A stretch of DNA of 64,000 nucleotides from Anaerolineaceae bacterium. Lineage in GTDB: Bacteria > Chloroflexota > Anaerolineae > Aggregatilineales > Phototrophicaceae. The position numbers and the translations under genes are program-made. The DNA is taken from NCBI GenBank assembly GCA_002702065.1, contig NZXX01000009.1:434001-498000 (forward strand), read 5' to 3'. This document shows positions 37,943 through 47,686 of the stretch, piece by piece (positions within the stretch are counted from its first letter, which is position 1; the number at the start of each line of letters is the position of its first letter). The notes under the pieces were generated by a model. It made no database searches, was not told where the DNA came from, and was given only the letters and a program-made list of their open reading frames with translations.

Positions 37943-39526
37943 ATGAAAATCCTCGCCCCGGTTCGCCAACCTGTTTCGCCGTCTGCCCGCCAGCGCAGCT
38001 ATCTGTTAATCGCGGTCCTCATCGTGTTGGTGATCGGCCTGCACAGTCTGCAATTTGCCAGCCTGGATTACCGCGAGGACGAAATTCATACGCTGCGCAT
38101 GGCCCGCGAACTGAATCTGCCGGGTCTGGTGCAGTATCTGGCCGGGAACGATATTCACCCCCCGGTCTGGCGCATGCTGGCGGTGGGCTGGATCAACCTG
38201 TTTGGCATGGATGCCGGGTTAACGCGGGCGTTTTCCGGTTTGTTTACGGTGCTGACTCTGGCGTTTGTTTTCCGGCTGGCGAGTGACCTATTCACGCACC
38301 GCGTTGGCGTGCTGGCGGTCATCATTCTGGGCTGTCTGCCGTTCTTTCAGTTCTACGGGCATGAGCTGCGTCCCTATGCGGTACTGGCCATGACAGCAGC
38401 CGGTATGCAGTGGAGCCTGCTGCGCTGGATACGACATGGCAAGTTTGTCCATGCGCTGCTCTTTGTCCTGCTGGGCATACTGGCACTCTATACCCACTTC
38501 TTCGCGGTGTTCCTGCTGGCCGCACTCGCGCTGACATTTGTGCTGATCGTGCGCTGGGACCCGGCGCGCTATCTGCGGGCGTTCGGTTTATGGGCGGCTA
38601 TCGGGCTGGCCTTTTTGCCCTGGGTCATTCCGCTGCTGCACGGCATGTTTGTGCGTGACCCCGGCGGCGCTCATTACACCCTGGAGCAAAACGCCGAAGG
38701 TTGGATGGCGCTGCTGCGCGGGATGCAGGGCTTACCGCTGTTGATTCTGCCCGCGCTGCTGATCACCGTCCAGGCGGCCTATCCCTTTGCGCGTCGCAGG
38801 CCGGTCAGGGTCATGCGCTTCCCTGTCGAATGGCGGCGGTTATATGTGCTGGCGCTGCCGGTCTTCGCTCTGGGCCTCATCATTCTGACCGACCGGTTTG
38901 TCAGCATCCTGACACCACGCAATCTCATGATTATTGTGCCGTCGCTGGCGATCCTCTCGGCGGCTCTGATTGCCATCATCACGCCGCTGTTCCGCTACCT
39001 CATGATGACGCTGATTATCGCGGTGGGGTTGTTCGGGTTTCAGCCTTACAACATCACCGTACCGTATCAGGGCATCGTCGATGTGCTGACCCCCTCATTT
39101 CAGCCGACAGATCGCATTGTGACCAACATCAACCACAATGAAGTTGGCGTATCTGCGCTGGTCTATTACCTGCTCGACGTTATGCCACAGCCTATGGACG
39201 TGGACTCGATGATACACATCGTCGAACCGGGCGTGGTCGCCACATTCCAGCGGCAGCTCACCCCGGTTACACACATCCTGCGCGATGATGACCCGCAAAC
39301 CGTCGAAGCATTTGATGCCTTCCTGCAAGACACGCAGCGGGTGTGGCTGATCCAGTATGTTGGTCCGCCGTTTATGCTGGCAGATGGCCTGCTGATGGAT
39401 TCTTTTGGGCCACGCATCGAAGCCCGCTTTACCGCCTGCGCCACCCATGAACTGCCCATGCGCGTGCCTGCCGGGGCCTACTATCGCGTCATCGAGTATG
39501 GCGCACAGGTCAGCGACTGTTCATAA
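37943..39526 (+). CDS. ArnT/PMT-like glycosyltransferase family 39 membrane protein
   Basis: Polytopic; LDYREDEIHTLRMARELNLPGLVQYLAGNDIHPPVWRML. Confidence 0.82.
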   Translation: MKILAPVRQPVSPSARQRSYLLIAVLIVLVIGLHSLQFASLDYREDEIHTLRMARELNLPGLVQYLAGNDIHPPVWRMLAVGWINLFGMDAGLTRAFSGLFTVLTLAFVFRLASDLFTHRVGVLAVIILGCLPFFQFYGHELRPYAVLAMTAAGMQWSLLRWIRHGKFVHALLFVLLGILALYTHFFAVFLLAALALTFVLIVRWDPARYLRAFGLWAAIGLAFLPWVIPLLHGMFVRDPGGAHYTLEQNAEGWMALLRGMQGLPLLILPALLITVQAAYPFARRRPVRVMRFPVEWRRLYVLALPVFALGLIILTDRFVSILTPRNLMIIVPSLAILSAALIAIITPLFRYLMMTLIIAVGLFGFQPYNITVPYQGIVDVLTPSFQPTDRIVTNINHNEVGVSALVYYLLDVMPQPMDVDSMIHIVEPGVVATFQRQLTPVTHILRDDDPQTVEAFDAFLQDTQRVWLIQYVGPPFMLADGLLMDSFGPRIEARFTACATHELPMRVPAGAYYRVIEYGAQVSDCS

Positions 39527-39626
39527 GCGCACTATCAACCCCATCTATTGGGGGGCAACCGATCCCCCTTTGCCATTATGCTCAACTCAGGGCAATATCT
39601 GTCGACCCGGTGGTGAGAAGGGGGTC

Positions 39627-40070
39627 ATGATGGTAGTAGTTTATTATGTAACCGGGTTTATTTTTTCACTGTTTCTGATTGGTTTTTTTTCGGCCTCGCT
39701 GCGCAACGCGTATACCGGCGGCTTCGAGCTGGTGGCGTTCATCAGCCTCGACCTGCTCAGCGGATTCGGCGCGATCTTCTTTTTCCTGCTGCTGATCGCG
39801 CATTTTGTGCGGCAGTTCGCCCACACCCAGACCCAGGCACTCCCGCCTGTCGCCAGCGCCCATTACGGCCCGCCGCAGTCCACCTTTGCCCAGCGATGGG
39901 GCAAGCGGAAGTCCGCCACCTATGAGCACACCTTTTACGAAAGCCGGGTGACAGGCGAGCAGCGTCCATATCGCCTGAAGTGTGTCCAGATCAACAGCAT
40001 CCGCAGTCGCTCCGGCGGTGGGGGCCGCGCTCTGCTGGATTACGGCTATCTGGGTGCACGCCGCCGATAA
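39627..40070 (+). CDS. Membrane hypothetical protein
   Basis: Two N-terminal TM segments; start at 39627. Confidence 0.65.
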   Translation: MMVVVYYVTGFIFSLFLIGFFSASLRNAYTGGFELVAFISLDLLSGFGAIFFFLLLIAHFVRQFAHTQTQALPPVASAHYGPPQSTFAQRWGKRKSATYEHTFYESRVTGEQRPYRLKCVQINSIRSRSGGGGRALLDYGYLGARRR

Positions 40071-40074
40071 GCAA

Positions 40075-40103
40075 CAAAAAAGGACGGGGCATCAACCTCG
40101 TCC
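40075..40103 (-). terminator. Intrinsic terminator of opp ATPase genes
   Basis: GGACGGGG..CCTCGTCC hairpin with A-tract on plus strand (U-tract on minus). Confidence 0.75.
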
Positions 40104-40151
40104 TTCTAGCTTACTGAATGTCACTGCGTTGATGTCAACGCACGCTGCGCC

Positions 40152-41207
40152 TTAGATCACGCGGTGGCAGGCGACAAAGTGGCCCGGCGACACCTCAATC
40201 AATTCAGGATCGGGATCTTCATAGCACAGGCCAAAGCGCACCGGGCAGCGTGTGTTAAAGTTGCAGCCATGCGGCGGATTGGCCGGGCTGGGCACATCGC
40301 CGGTGAGGATGATGCGCTGGGCACGTTTTTCTTTTACCGGGTCCGGCACAGGCACCGCAGAAAGCAACGCCTGCGTGTAGGGATGTAGCGGGTTTTCGTA
40401 CAGCTCGTCCGACGGCGCCAGTTCCACTACTTTACCCAGATACATCACCGCCACACGATTACAGATATGGCGCACCATACTCAGGTCATGGGCGATGAAC
40501 AGGTAAGTCAGGTTCAGTTCTTCCTGCAAATCTTCCAGCAGATTGACCACCTGCGCCTGAATCGACACGTCCAGCGCCGAAATCGGCTCATCGGCGACGA
40601 TGAAGCTCGGTTCCAGGGCCAGGGCACGGGCGATACCAATACGCTGCCGCTGTCCGCCCGAAAATTCATGGGGATAGCGATTGACATAGTACGGGTTCAG
40701 GCCCACACGTTCAAGCAGAGATTCGACATATTCTTCCTGCTCTTTCCGGCCCATAATGTTGTGGATACGCAGCGGTTCGCTGACGATGCGACCGACCGAC
40801 ATACGCGGGTTGAGCGAGGCATACGGATCCTGGAAGATCATCTGCATCCGGCGGCGCATTTTGCGCAGCTCTTCGCCCTTCATGTCTGTCAGTTCTTTGA
40901 AGACTTCCTTGCCACTTTCGTCAGTATCCTTGATCTGCACCGAACCTTCTGTCGGTTCGTACAATTGCAATACGGTACGACCAGTGGTGCTCTTGCCGCA
41001 GCCAGACTCGCCCACAAGGCCGAGTGTTTCGCCTTTGTAAATATCGAAACTGACACCATCGACGGCTTTTACCGCGCCCACCTGCCGCTGGAAAATAATG
41101 CCAGAGCTGATCGGGAAATGTTTCTTCAGGCCGCGCACCCGGACGAGGACATCTTTATCATCCTGTTTGTTCGCAAGGGCTTCCGCCTGCGTGGTTACGC
41201 TACTCAT
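40152..41207 (-). CDS. Oligo/dipeptide ABC transporter ATP-binding protein (OppF/DppF-like)
   Basis: [23 protein letters not shown]...[57 protein letters not shown]. Confidence 0.95.
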   Translation of the reverse strand: MSSVTTQAEALANKQDDKDVLVRVRGLKKHFPISSGIIFQRQVGAVKAVDGVSFDIYKGETLGLVGESGCGKSTTGRTVLQLYEPTEGSVQIKDTDESGKEVFKELTDMKGEELRKMRRRMQMIFQDPYASLNPRMSVGRIVSEPLRIHNIMGRKEQEEYVESLLERVGLNPYYVNRYPHEFSGGQRQRIGIARALALEPSFIVADEPISALDVSIQAQVVNLLEDLQEELNLTYLFIAHDLSMVRHICNRVAVMYLGKVVELAPSDELYENPLHPYTQALLSAVPVPDPVKEKRAQRIILTGDVPSPANPPHGCNFNTRCPVRFGLCYEDPDPELIEVSPGHFVACHRVI

Positions 41208-42208
41208 ACCGGGGCTACTCCTTCAACATTCGGTTCGGTTTCCCGGACATCCACCCAACAGGCCATGACATGGGGGCCGCCGGGCTTACCGGGCACCGGC
41301 TCCAGTTTGGGTGTTTCCGTCAAACATTTTTCAATACGATAAGGACAACGAGGCGCAAACGGGCAGCCGACAATCGGGTTGCGCATATCCGGCGGCGAAC
41401 CTTCAATCGACACCAGCCGCTGATTGTGCACATCCATCCGCGGCAGCGATTGCATCAGCCCCAGCGTGTACGGATGACGGGTGTCGGCGAATACTTCTTC
41501 GACCGGACCACGTTCGACAATCGTACCCGCATACATCACGTTGATGTTGTCGGCAATACCGGCGACCACACCCAGATCATGGCTGATCCAGATAATCGCC
41601 ATGCCAAATTCCTCGCGCAGCCGCTTGACCAGATCAAGGATCTGCGCCTGGATCGTCACGTCCAGCGCCGTCGTCGGTTCATCCGCGATCAGCAGCTTCG
41701 GGTTGCATGACAGCCCCATCGCGATCATCACACGCTGGCGCATACCACCCGAAAACTGGTGCGGATAATTATCCAGCCGGCTGTCGGCGTCGGGGATGCC
41801 CACCAGCGACAGCAGTTCGGCAGCGCGCGTGCGGGCTTCCTTGTTGTTCATGCCCAGATGCAGCTTCAGCGCTTCGGTAATCTGCGAACCAATGGTGAGG
41901 ACGGGGTTCAGCGATGTCATCGGGTCCTGAAAGATCATGGCAATTTCGGACCCACGTACCAGGCGCATCTCCTCGGACGAGAGCTTGAGTAAATCCCGTC
42001 CGCGAAAGATCACCTCACCGCTTTCCACCTTGCCTGGTGGATTCGGGATCAGACCCATAATCGCCAGGGAATGGACACTCTTACCGCTGCCACTTTCGCC
42101 TACGACGCCCAGCGTTTCACCTTCGTTGAGCACATAGGACACATCGTTTACAGCGTAGATGGTCCCTTCCTGGGTATAAAATCGAGTGACGAGGTTTTTC
42201 ACCTCCAT
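41204..42208 (-). CDS. Oligo/dipeptide ABC transporter ATP-binding protein (OppD/DppD-like)
   Basis: [53 protein letters not shown]...[36 protein letters not shown]. Confidence 0.95.
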   Translation of the reverse strand: MEVKNLVTRFYTQEGTIYAVNDVSYVLNEGETLGVVGESGSGKSVHSLAIMGLIPNPPGKVESGEVIFRGRDLLKLSSEEMRLVRGSEIAMIFQDPMTSLNPVLTIGSQITEALKLHLGMNNKEARTRAAELLSLVGIPDADSRLDNYPHQFSGGMRQRVMIAMGLSCNPKLLIADEPTTALDVTIQAQILDLVKRLREEFGMAIIWISHDLGVVAGIADNINVMYAGTIVERGPVEEVFADTRHPYTLGLMQSLPRMDVHNQRLVSIEGSPPDMRNPIVGCPFAPRCPYRIEKCLTETPKLEPVPGKPGGPHVMACWVDVRETEPNVEGVAPV

Positions 42209-42371
42209 GAGCACTGCCAAAAGCGCGCCCTCCTTACTAGAAGCATCATTTTGGGCGAGAGTTTGCACGATCTTGCCCAACCTGTCAAATCTGTCGTTAT
42301 AGTTACCCGCAGAGAAGACTTAAGGTTCATCTGACTCGCGCGGTGAAAACGATATTGTGGGGTTGATGCCG

Positions 42372-42406
42372 TGCATGTTACAAGCAGGTCGGTATTGTAA
42401 CATGCA
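42372..42406. promoter_or_regulatory. 12-bp perfect inverted repeat upstream of oppDF-like genes (operator candidate)
   Basis: TGCATGTTACAA-GCAGGTCGGTA-TTGTAACATGCA. Confidence 0.6.
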
Positions 42407-42474
42407 TCCAGGCAACCGGACAGGTATTGTCTGACAATCTGACAGCAGTATTCTCTGTGAAAAAGTGTTAAAGC

Positions 42475-42498
42475 AAAACAGGGGGCGAACCCCCTGTT
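42475..42498 (-). terminator. Likely terminator of SWIM-domain gene
   Basis: 9-bp perfect stem AACAGGGGG-CGAA-CCCCCTGTT, followed on minus strand by TTTTGCTTT. Confidence 0.65.
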
Positions 42499-42522
42499 GG
42501 TTGAATGCGCAATTGATGCCAA

Positions 42523-43011
42523 CTAGACCTTCTGCGCTTCGGGCAGCATCCCTTTCAGCAGGCGCTCCATCGCAATGGTGTGGCTCGACACACCGCGCAT
42601 ACGGAATGAATTGCTGTCGCAGTTCCAGGCCCCGCTGTCGTAGCTGACGCTGTGGTCGCCATTGTTGCCGCGAATGCTGACTGTAAAGCCATTGATCAGA
42701 ATACGATCTTTCTCGGTCGCATAGCGCGCGGCTTTATCGACATCGCTGACCACATTTTGTCCGGGGGCATAGGGCAGCGGCGGAATTTTGAGCATGGGCT
42801 TCAGCACACGCTCAAGGGTCATGATGTGCGGGCAGATGTAATGCGTCTGGAAACCGGGGCAGGTGCAATGCCAGCCAGACGAATCCAGCGTGACGGTGTA
42901 GGTATCGTTGTCACCCTTAAAGGTTACGTTTAATGCCTGGAAGGTCACGCGCTCCGGCTCGTTAGCATACAGCCGGGCTTTCTCGATCTGACTGATCATT
43001 CCGTAGTCCAT
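42523..43011 (-). CDS. SWIM zinc-finger protein with a second degenerate SWIM-like repeat
   Basis: WHCTCPGFQTHYICPHIMTLERVLKPML (CxC..CxH), then WNCDSNSFRMRGVSSHTIAMERLLKGML. Confidence 0.7.
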   Translation of the reverse strand: MDYGMISQIEKARLYANEPERVTFQALNVTFKGDNDTYTVTLDSSGWHCTCPGFQTHYICPHIMTLERVLKPMLKIPPLPYAPGQNVVSDVDKAARYATEKDRILINGFTVSIRGNNGDHSVSYDSGAWNCDSNSFRMRGVSSHTIAMERLLKGMLPEAQKV

Positions 43012-43048
43012 TGTGACACACTCCTTTAGTAGGTATCAACCGTATACG

Positions 43049-43087
43049 AAAAAAAACACGCGGTCAGGGAGCAGCCCGAACCGCGTG
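43049..43087 (-). terminator. Intrinsic terminator/attenuator candidate 38 nt upstream of the SWIM gene
   Basis: Minus strand CACGCGGT-N15-ACCGCGTG-TTTTTTTT. Confidence 0.7.
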
Positions 43088-43167
43088 CAGCGAAGTCTTT
43101 GGGGGGAACCAGTTGAATACATATCTTCATCTGGTCAGTCACATTCCTGTGGTTTCTTCATAGCCCA

Positions 43168-43196
43168 AGTTTATGTCACTATTAAACAAATGTCAA
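43168..43196 (-). promoter_or_regulatory. Sigma70-like promoter TTGACA-N17-TAAACT driving the leader/SWIM gene
   Basis: -35 at 43191-43196, -10 at 43168-43173 (minus strand). Confidence 0.55.
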
Positions 43197-43421
43197 ACGA
43201 TTTAAACCAATTATAAACCTCTTTTTTACGCATTTTTGGTGGACTTCGCACAAGTGCGGGGCAGCGAGCTGGAGCCAGTTGTTCTCCACAGTCTCACCCC
43301 AAAAAACCGGCAGCGTGCGACGAGTTTATCCGCGCGGGTGGCAACCCAAATAACGCGCCTCGCGCACGCCGGGACTTGCGCCTCGTGGATATAGTACGGT
43401 GCGTTCGTAAATGCGCTGCGG

Positions 43422-43766
43422 CTAGCTGCGCGATGAACCGATGTCGTGCCAGCGAAACCAGAAATCATTCTGGTTGAAAGTATCCTGACGTTTGTGCGAT
43501 GTCTGCTCTGGCAGCAGCGCAACCGGCTGAACAACCAGTTCCTTTTGTGTCCACACCGGGCTGTGGGTCGTGTACAACAGCGACAGGTGCATCAGAATGA
43601 TGGCGAACAAAACGGAACGCAGCGCCAGTGCCAGCGGATCAACCGGCAGCAGTGCGCTCTGGAGCAGGCAAAACAGTATATAAGCGATAATGTGCAGCGA
43701 CAGCCAGGTGCGATGCTGCCCCCGGTGTATCAATTGCGGTTGATAGGCCATCAATTTAGTATCCAT
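43422..43766 (-). CDS. Small two-TM hypothetical protein
   Basis: MDTKLMAYQPQLIHRGQHRTWLSLHIIAYILFCLLQSALLPVDPLALALRSVLFAIILMHLSLLYT. Confidence 0.55.
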   Translation of the reverse strand: MDTKLMAYQPQLIHRGQHRTWLSLHIIAYILFCLLQSALLPVDPLALALRSVLFAIILMHLSLLYTTHSPVWTQKELVVQPVALLPEQTSHKRQDTFNQNDFWFRWHDIGSSRS

Positions 43767-44454
43767 GCTGCCCCTCTCGCTCGGTGTCCTCAATCACTTC
43801 CAATAATTCCCCATCATCAGTCAGCATATGTTGCAGGCGTTTGCGCTTCGGTTTGTCGCTGACCTCATTTTCATTATAGCGAGAAATGGCGTTTTGTACG
43901 GCCTGTTCACGAGCCATTAAGGAACGGGAACTATCGAACCAGTTATTGAGGGCATGCGCGCCCAATCCGATGCCCCACAGTCCAGCCACAATGAATGGAA
44001 AGGGGAAGAAGGTGGCACGCGTCACCACCAGCCAGATCAGCAGCAGCAGCACATTGATACACACATAAACCGCCGCGTGGATGCCCAGTTCTTTTTTGTG
44101 GTTGAAATCCTTTTGGGTGGCGTTGTAGATGCGCTCATAATCGGCTTCGTCGGTCATCATTTCCCAGTCAGGGCCGTAAAGCTGGCGCATGCGTTTATGC
44201 GCGGTCTGCTTGATGCGGGTGAGGCGCTTGGGTGATTTGGCCTGCCACTCGATGGCATGGGCAGCCAGCCCGGCCCCCCAGCCCATCGTAACGATCAGCG
44301 GCCAGGGGAGAATGAAGCCAGCCCGGAAGGCCATAAACCCCCACAGGCCCCACAGACAGAGGTTCACCAGCGCAAAGATGCCCAGGTGCATCATAAACTC
44401 GGCCCGATCTTTGTAGAATTTTTCGATCTGATGCCGGATATCTGTTTCGCTCAT
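43756..44454 (-). CDS. Protein with two 2TM domains and LTDDGE tail
   Basis: Duplicated FMMHLGIFALVNLCLWGLWGF / LGIHAAVYVCINVLLLLIWLV; C-term KPKRKRLQHMLTDDGELLEVIEDTE. Confidence 0.78.
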   Translation of the reverse strand: MSETDIRHQIEKFYKDRAEFMMHLGIFALVNLCLWGLWGFMAFRAGFILPWPLIVTMGWGAGLAAHAIEWQAKSPKRLTRIKQTAHKRMRQLYGPDWEMMTDEADYERIYNATQKDFNHKKELGIHAAVYVCINVLLLLIWLVVTRATFFPFPFIVAGLWGIGLGAHALNNWFDSSRSLMAREQAVQNAISRYNENEVSDKPKRKRLQHMLTDDGELLEVIEDTEREGQHGY

Positions 44455-44717
44455 AATCGTCTGCCTTTGAGGGAGTCGCCCGCTTCATCAACGACGACGT
44501 TCAGCACTTCACCATCGTCTGTCAGGATATGCTTTCGTTTCGGACGGCGAGCCATTTCTGCACGATAGGCCTGCCAGAATGCAGGAGCCGCCGCCTGCCA
44601 AAACAGCGCCATAACCTTTGCCAGCAGCAGAAACGCAATGCTCGCCAGGGGATGCACCAGCAGCCCTACCACAACCGCCGCGACAAAGAGCGCCAGTAAT
44701 CCTGTCAGATCGCGCAT
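44451..44717 (-). CDS. Small membrane protein with LTDDGE tail
   Basis: MRDLTGLLALFVAAVVVGLLVHPLASIAFLL...RRPKRKHILTDDGEVLNVVVDEAGD. Confidence 0.6.
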   Translation of the reverse strand: MRDLTGLLALFVAAVVVGLLVHPLASIAFLLLAKVMALFWQAAAPAFWQAYRAEMARRPKRKHILTDDGEVLNVVVDEAGDSLKGRRL

Positions 44718-44834
44718 GATGAACGCTTTCCACACAGCCTCGTCACCCTTTAATACGCAGCCGCAGCCCCAAAAGTTACGGGAATCAAAAAGAGACACGA
44801 GGTTGTGTCTCTTTGACCAGTTGCGGCCCGCCAT

Positions 44835-45395
44835 TTAGACGCGTGTGACGTACGTGCCGTCCTCGGTTTTTACGCGGATGGTGTCGCCCACATTCACGAA
44901 CATCGGCACTTTCACCTCAAGGCCGGATTCGGTGGTGACGCGCTTGGTCGGGTTGTTGGCCGTGTCGCCCGCCACCGCCATTTCGGCATCGGTCACTTCA
45001 TAATCCACTGTGATCGGCAGCTCGTAGTCGATAATTTCCTCGCCATAGCGCAGCAGCTTGATCGTGAGGTTTGGCTTCAGAAAATACACATCCTCGCCAA
45101 AAACGCTCCGGTTCATCTGCGGCTGTTCGTAGGTTTCGGTGTCCATAAACGTCAGAAACTCGCCGTCATCATACAAATATTCAACAGGTGTGGCTTCAAC
45201 CCGAATATCATCCACACGGTTGCCGGAGTTGTAGGTTTTTTCGGTTTGTGCGCCGGAACGCATATTGCGCACCGTGACGCGGATGGTCGCACCGCCGCGG
45301 CCCGTCTTGTTGTGCGAGTAATTCACGACCTTGAAGATTTCACCATCTTCGGTGTAAGTCGTGCCTCTGCGTAATTGATTCACATCGATTGCCAT
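44835..45395 (-). CDS. efp: Elongation factor P
   Basis: NQLRRGTTYTEDGEIFKVVNYSHNKTGRGGATIRVTVRNMRSGAQTEKTYNSGNRVDDIRVE...VPMFVNVGDTIRVKTEDGTYVTRV. Confidence 0.97.
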   Translation of the reverse strand: MAIDVNQLRRGTTYTEDGEIFKVVNYSHNKTGRGGATIRVTVRNMRSGAQTEKTYNSGNRVDDIRVEATPVEYLYDDGEFLTFMDTETYEQPQMNRSVFGEDVYFLKPNLTIKLLRYGEEIIDYELPITVDYEVTDAEMAVAGDTANNPTKRVTTESGLEVKVPMFVNVGDTIRVKTEDGTYVTRV

Positions 45396-45495
45396 TGTCG
45401 CGTATCCTCAAGCCTTTTCAGGAATGTTTTCGGCAGTAGTATAACAGAACCCGTTCCCGTTGAATATCCTGCCCTCATGCGCCGAAAATCAGATT

Positions 45496-46698
45496 CTATT
45501 TCAGATGATGATCGGCAAAATCCATGTAACAATCCCAGTCGTAAGCCGTAATATCGTGCGGTCCGGTGCGCAGATGATAGCCGATCAACCCACCCGTCAC
45601 CGGCTGATCGGGAGCCGGAAAATCGTGTGCGGGCAGCCCTACCGAACCCAACAAGTCATATACCGGGCTGGCATGCACCGCGCTCAGAAATTCGCCACGC
45701 GGGTCCGCCCACAGGTCCTCGGTCGCGCTGGCAATATACAACGGGCGCGGCGCGATCAACGCCAGCAGCATGTGCTGATCGACCGGCAAGTCCGCCTCGC
45801 GCTGATCGTACTGGTGGAAATTCTGGCAGAACCAGTAAGGCGCAAGACGGTTAATGGCGGCAATCGTTTCGCCGAAACAACGCCGGAAAAGCGCCGCACC
45901 GCCACAGCCTGAATTACTGGAAATGGTAAGGGCGAAGCGTTCATCGGTGGCCCCGGCCCACAGTGCAGCCTTGCCCATGCGAGAATGACCGACCACCGCC
46001 ACCGGGCCTAAAGCCGGGTCAGTTATCAGATAATCCAGCGCACGCGATAGGCCCCACGCCCATGCGGCCAGCGTCCCCCATTCGGTCGCCGCCGGGGCGG
46101 TTTGGCCGGGACGATAGAAGCGGGTATGCACGCTGTCCCGGAACTGATCATTTTTATCCGGGGAAATATCGCCAGCGTAAATGGTCGCCACCGCGTAACC
46201 CCGGTCCACAATCTGCGACACCGGCCAGCGGCTGGTCTGGCTGCCGCGGGTGGCATCGGTTGCCCGATACTCGACAACGCCCGGACGTGCCGCAACCCAG
46301 CTGGTGGTCAGTTGAATATGCGGATCAGGCTGAATCGTATGATTACCGCGAAAGTTCAGGCCGAGAAACACAGGCACAGGCTGTTCTGTCCGCGGGCGAT
46401 ATACCAGCAGCCGGACGTGGTGGCCCGGCGCAATTTCCAGGCTGACTTGCTGCCGCACCGCGCGGCCCTCAAGCGCCTGATCGCTCATCTCATCTATCGT
46501 GGCCGTGACCTGACCCGCCGGGGGCATCGTGCCATACACGTGGGTTTCGAACAGCCGGCGCAGGTAAGCTCGCTGAGTCTGCCATTGTGCCGCCGACGTC
46601 ACGGCAGCGCCGGATTCATCCCGCAGCACATCGGGCAAGGTGTAAGCCGGAACGAGGGTTTCATCCTCGATCACGGGCGGTAATTGGTTGTCCATCAT
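45496..46698 (-). CDS. Glucuronoyl esterase-like (CE15) alpha/beta hydrolase
   Basis: PVPVFLGLNFRGNHT...VAVVGHSRMGKAALWAGATDERFALTISSNSGCGGAALFRR...DQHMLLALIAPRPLYIASATEDLWADPRGEF. Confidence 0.85.
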   Translation of the reverse strand: MMDNQLPPVIEDETLVPAYTLPDVLRDESGAAVTSAAQWQTQRAYLRRLFETHVYGTMPPAGQVTATIDEMSDQALEGRAVRQQVSLEIAPGHHVRLLVYRPRTEQPVPVFLGLNFRGNHTIQPDPHIQLTTSWVAARPGVVEYRATDATRGSQTSRWPVSQIVDRGYAVATIYAGDISPDKNDQFRDSVHTRFYRPGQTAPAATEWGTLAAWAWGLSRALDYLITDPALGPVAVVGHSRMGKAALWAGATDERFALTISSNSGCGGAALFRRCFGETIAAINRLAPYWFCQNFHQYDQREADLPVDQHMLLALIAPRPLYIASATEDLWADPRGEFLSAVHASPVYDLLGSVGLPAHDFPAPDQPVTGGLIGYHLRTGPHDITAYDWDCYMDFADHHLK

Positions 46699-46832
46699 CC
46701 ATCCTCTGAAGTGGTGCCATCATCGGCTTTATCATACCCTTCTTCGGACTGAAGGTTGCATTCTGGCACAAGTTGGGTTATGAAAACACAATGGCTGACA
46801 GGCCTTTATACAGCAATTCTGAGGAGCATTGC

Positions 46833-47609
46833 ATGAATCTCGATGCTTATTTCCGGCGCATCGGCTATACGGGTCTGCCTGAAACGACGCTGGAAACCCT
46901 GCGCGCCCTGCACCGTGCGCACATGCTGGCCGTGCCGTTCGAAAATCTGGATATCCACCTCCAGCAGCGCATTGTGCTGGACGAAGCGCTGTTATTCGAC
47001 AAAATTGTCCACCAGCAGCGCGGCGGGTTCTGTTACGAGCAGAATGGGCTGTTCGCGGCAGTGCTGCGTCATATGGGCTACGACGTCACCTTGCTGGAAG
47101 CGCGGGTCAATGTGCGCGAGTGGGAGGCTGGCACGCCGTTCGATCATCTGGCGCTGATGGTGCAGCTGGACGAACGCTGGCTGGTGGATGTGGGCTTTGG
47201 CGAATCCTTCCGGGAGCCGCTGCGCTTCGACTTTGGTGGCCCACAGAAACAGGCCAATGGCGTGTTCCGCGTGGTGCATGACGGTGTGGAAGGGGTTCAT
47301 GCGCGTCAGGCCAATGGCGGTGACTGGCACGATGAGTACCGGTTCCGGCTGAAGCCACGCACCCTGCGCGATTTTGTTGAAGGGTGTGACTATCACCAGT
47401 CTTCGCCGCAGTCACACTTCACGCAGCAGCGCATGTGCTCGCTGGCGACCCCCAAAGGGCGCATCACGCTCAGCGACCGGCGGCTGATCATCACCGAGAA
47501 CGGGCACCGTACCGAGCGCGATCTGGACAACGAGGCGGACTTCCAGCGGCACCTCAGCGAGCAGTTCGGCATCCATGATCTGCACTTTGCCTTAAAACGT
47601 TCTATTTGA
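46833..47609 (+). CDS. Arylamine N-acetyltransferase
   Basis: RGGFCYEQNGLFAAVL (Cys), GTPFDHLALMV (His), WLVDVGFG (Asp). Confidence 0.95.
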   Translation: MNLDAYFRRIGYTGLPETTLETLRALHRAHMLAVPFENLDIHLQQRIVLDEALLFDKIVHQQRGGFCYEQNGLFAAVLRHMGYDVTLLEARVNVREWEAGTPFDHLALMVQLDERWLVDVGFGESFREPLRFDFGGPQKQANGVFRVVHDGVEGVHARQANGGDWHDEYRFRLKPRTLRDFVEGCDYHQSSPQSHFTQQRMCSLATPKGRITLSDRRLIITENGHRTERDLDNEADFQRHLSEQFGIHDLHFALKRSI

Positions 47610-47686
47610 TGGGTTTGCGGGTAAAATTGGGGTCCACCGAACGTCCCGGCAACGACGATTGAGGGTCTGCCCGACAGAACACACCT

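Noticed and set aside
40467-41342. 291-aa plus-strand ORF
   Set aside because: Antisense to OppF/OppD ATPase genes
43226-43534. 102-aa minus-strand ORF
   Set aside because: Overlaps the 2TM gene in another frame, no hydrophobic or domain pattern; region better explained as spacer/promoter for the SWIM leader
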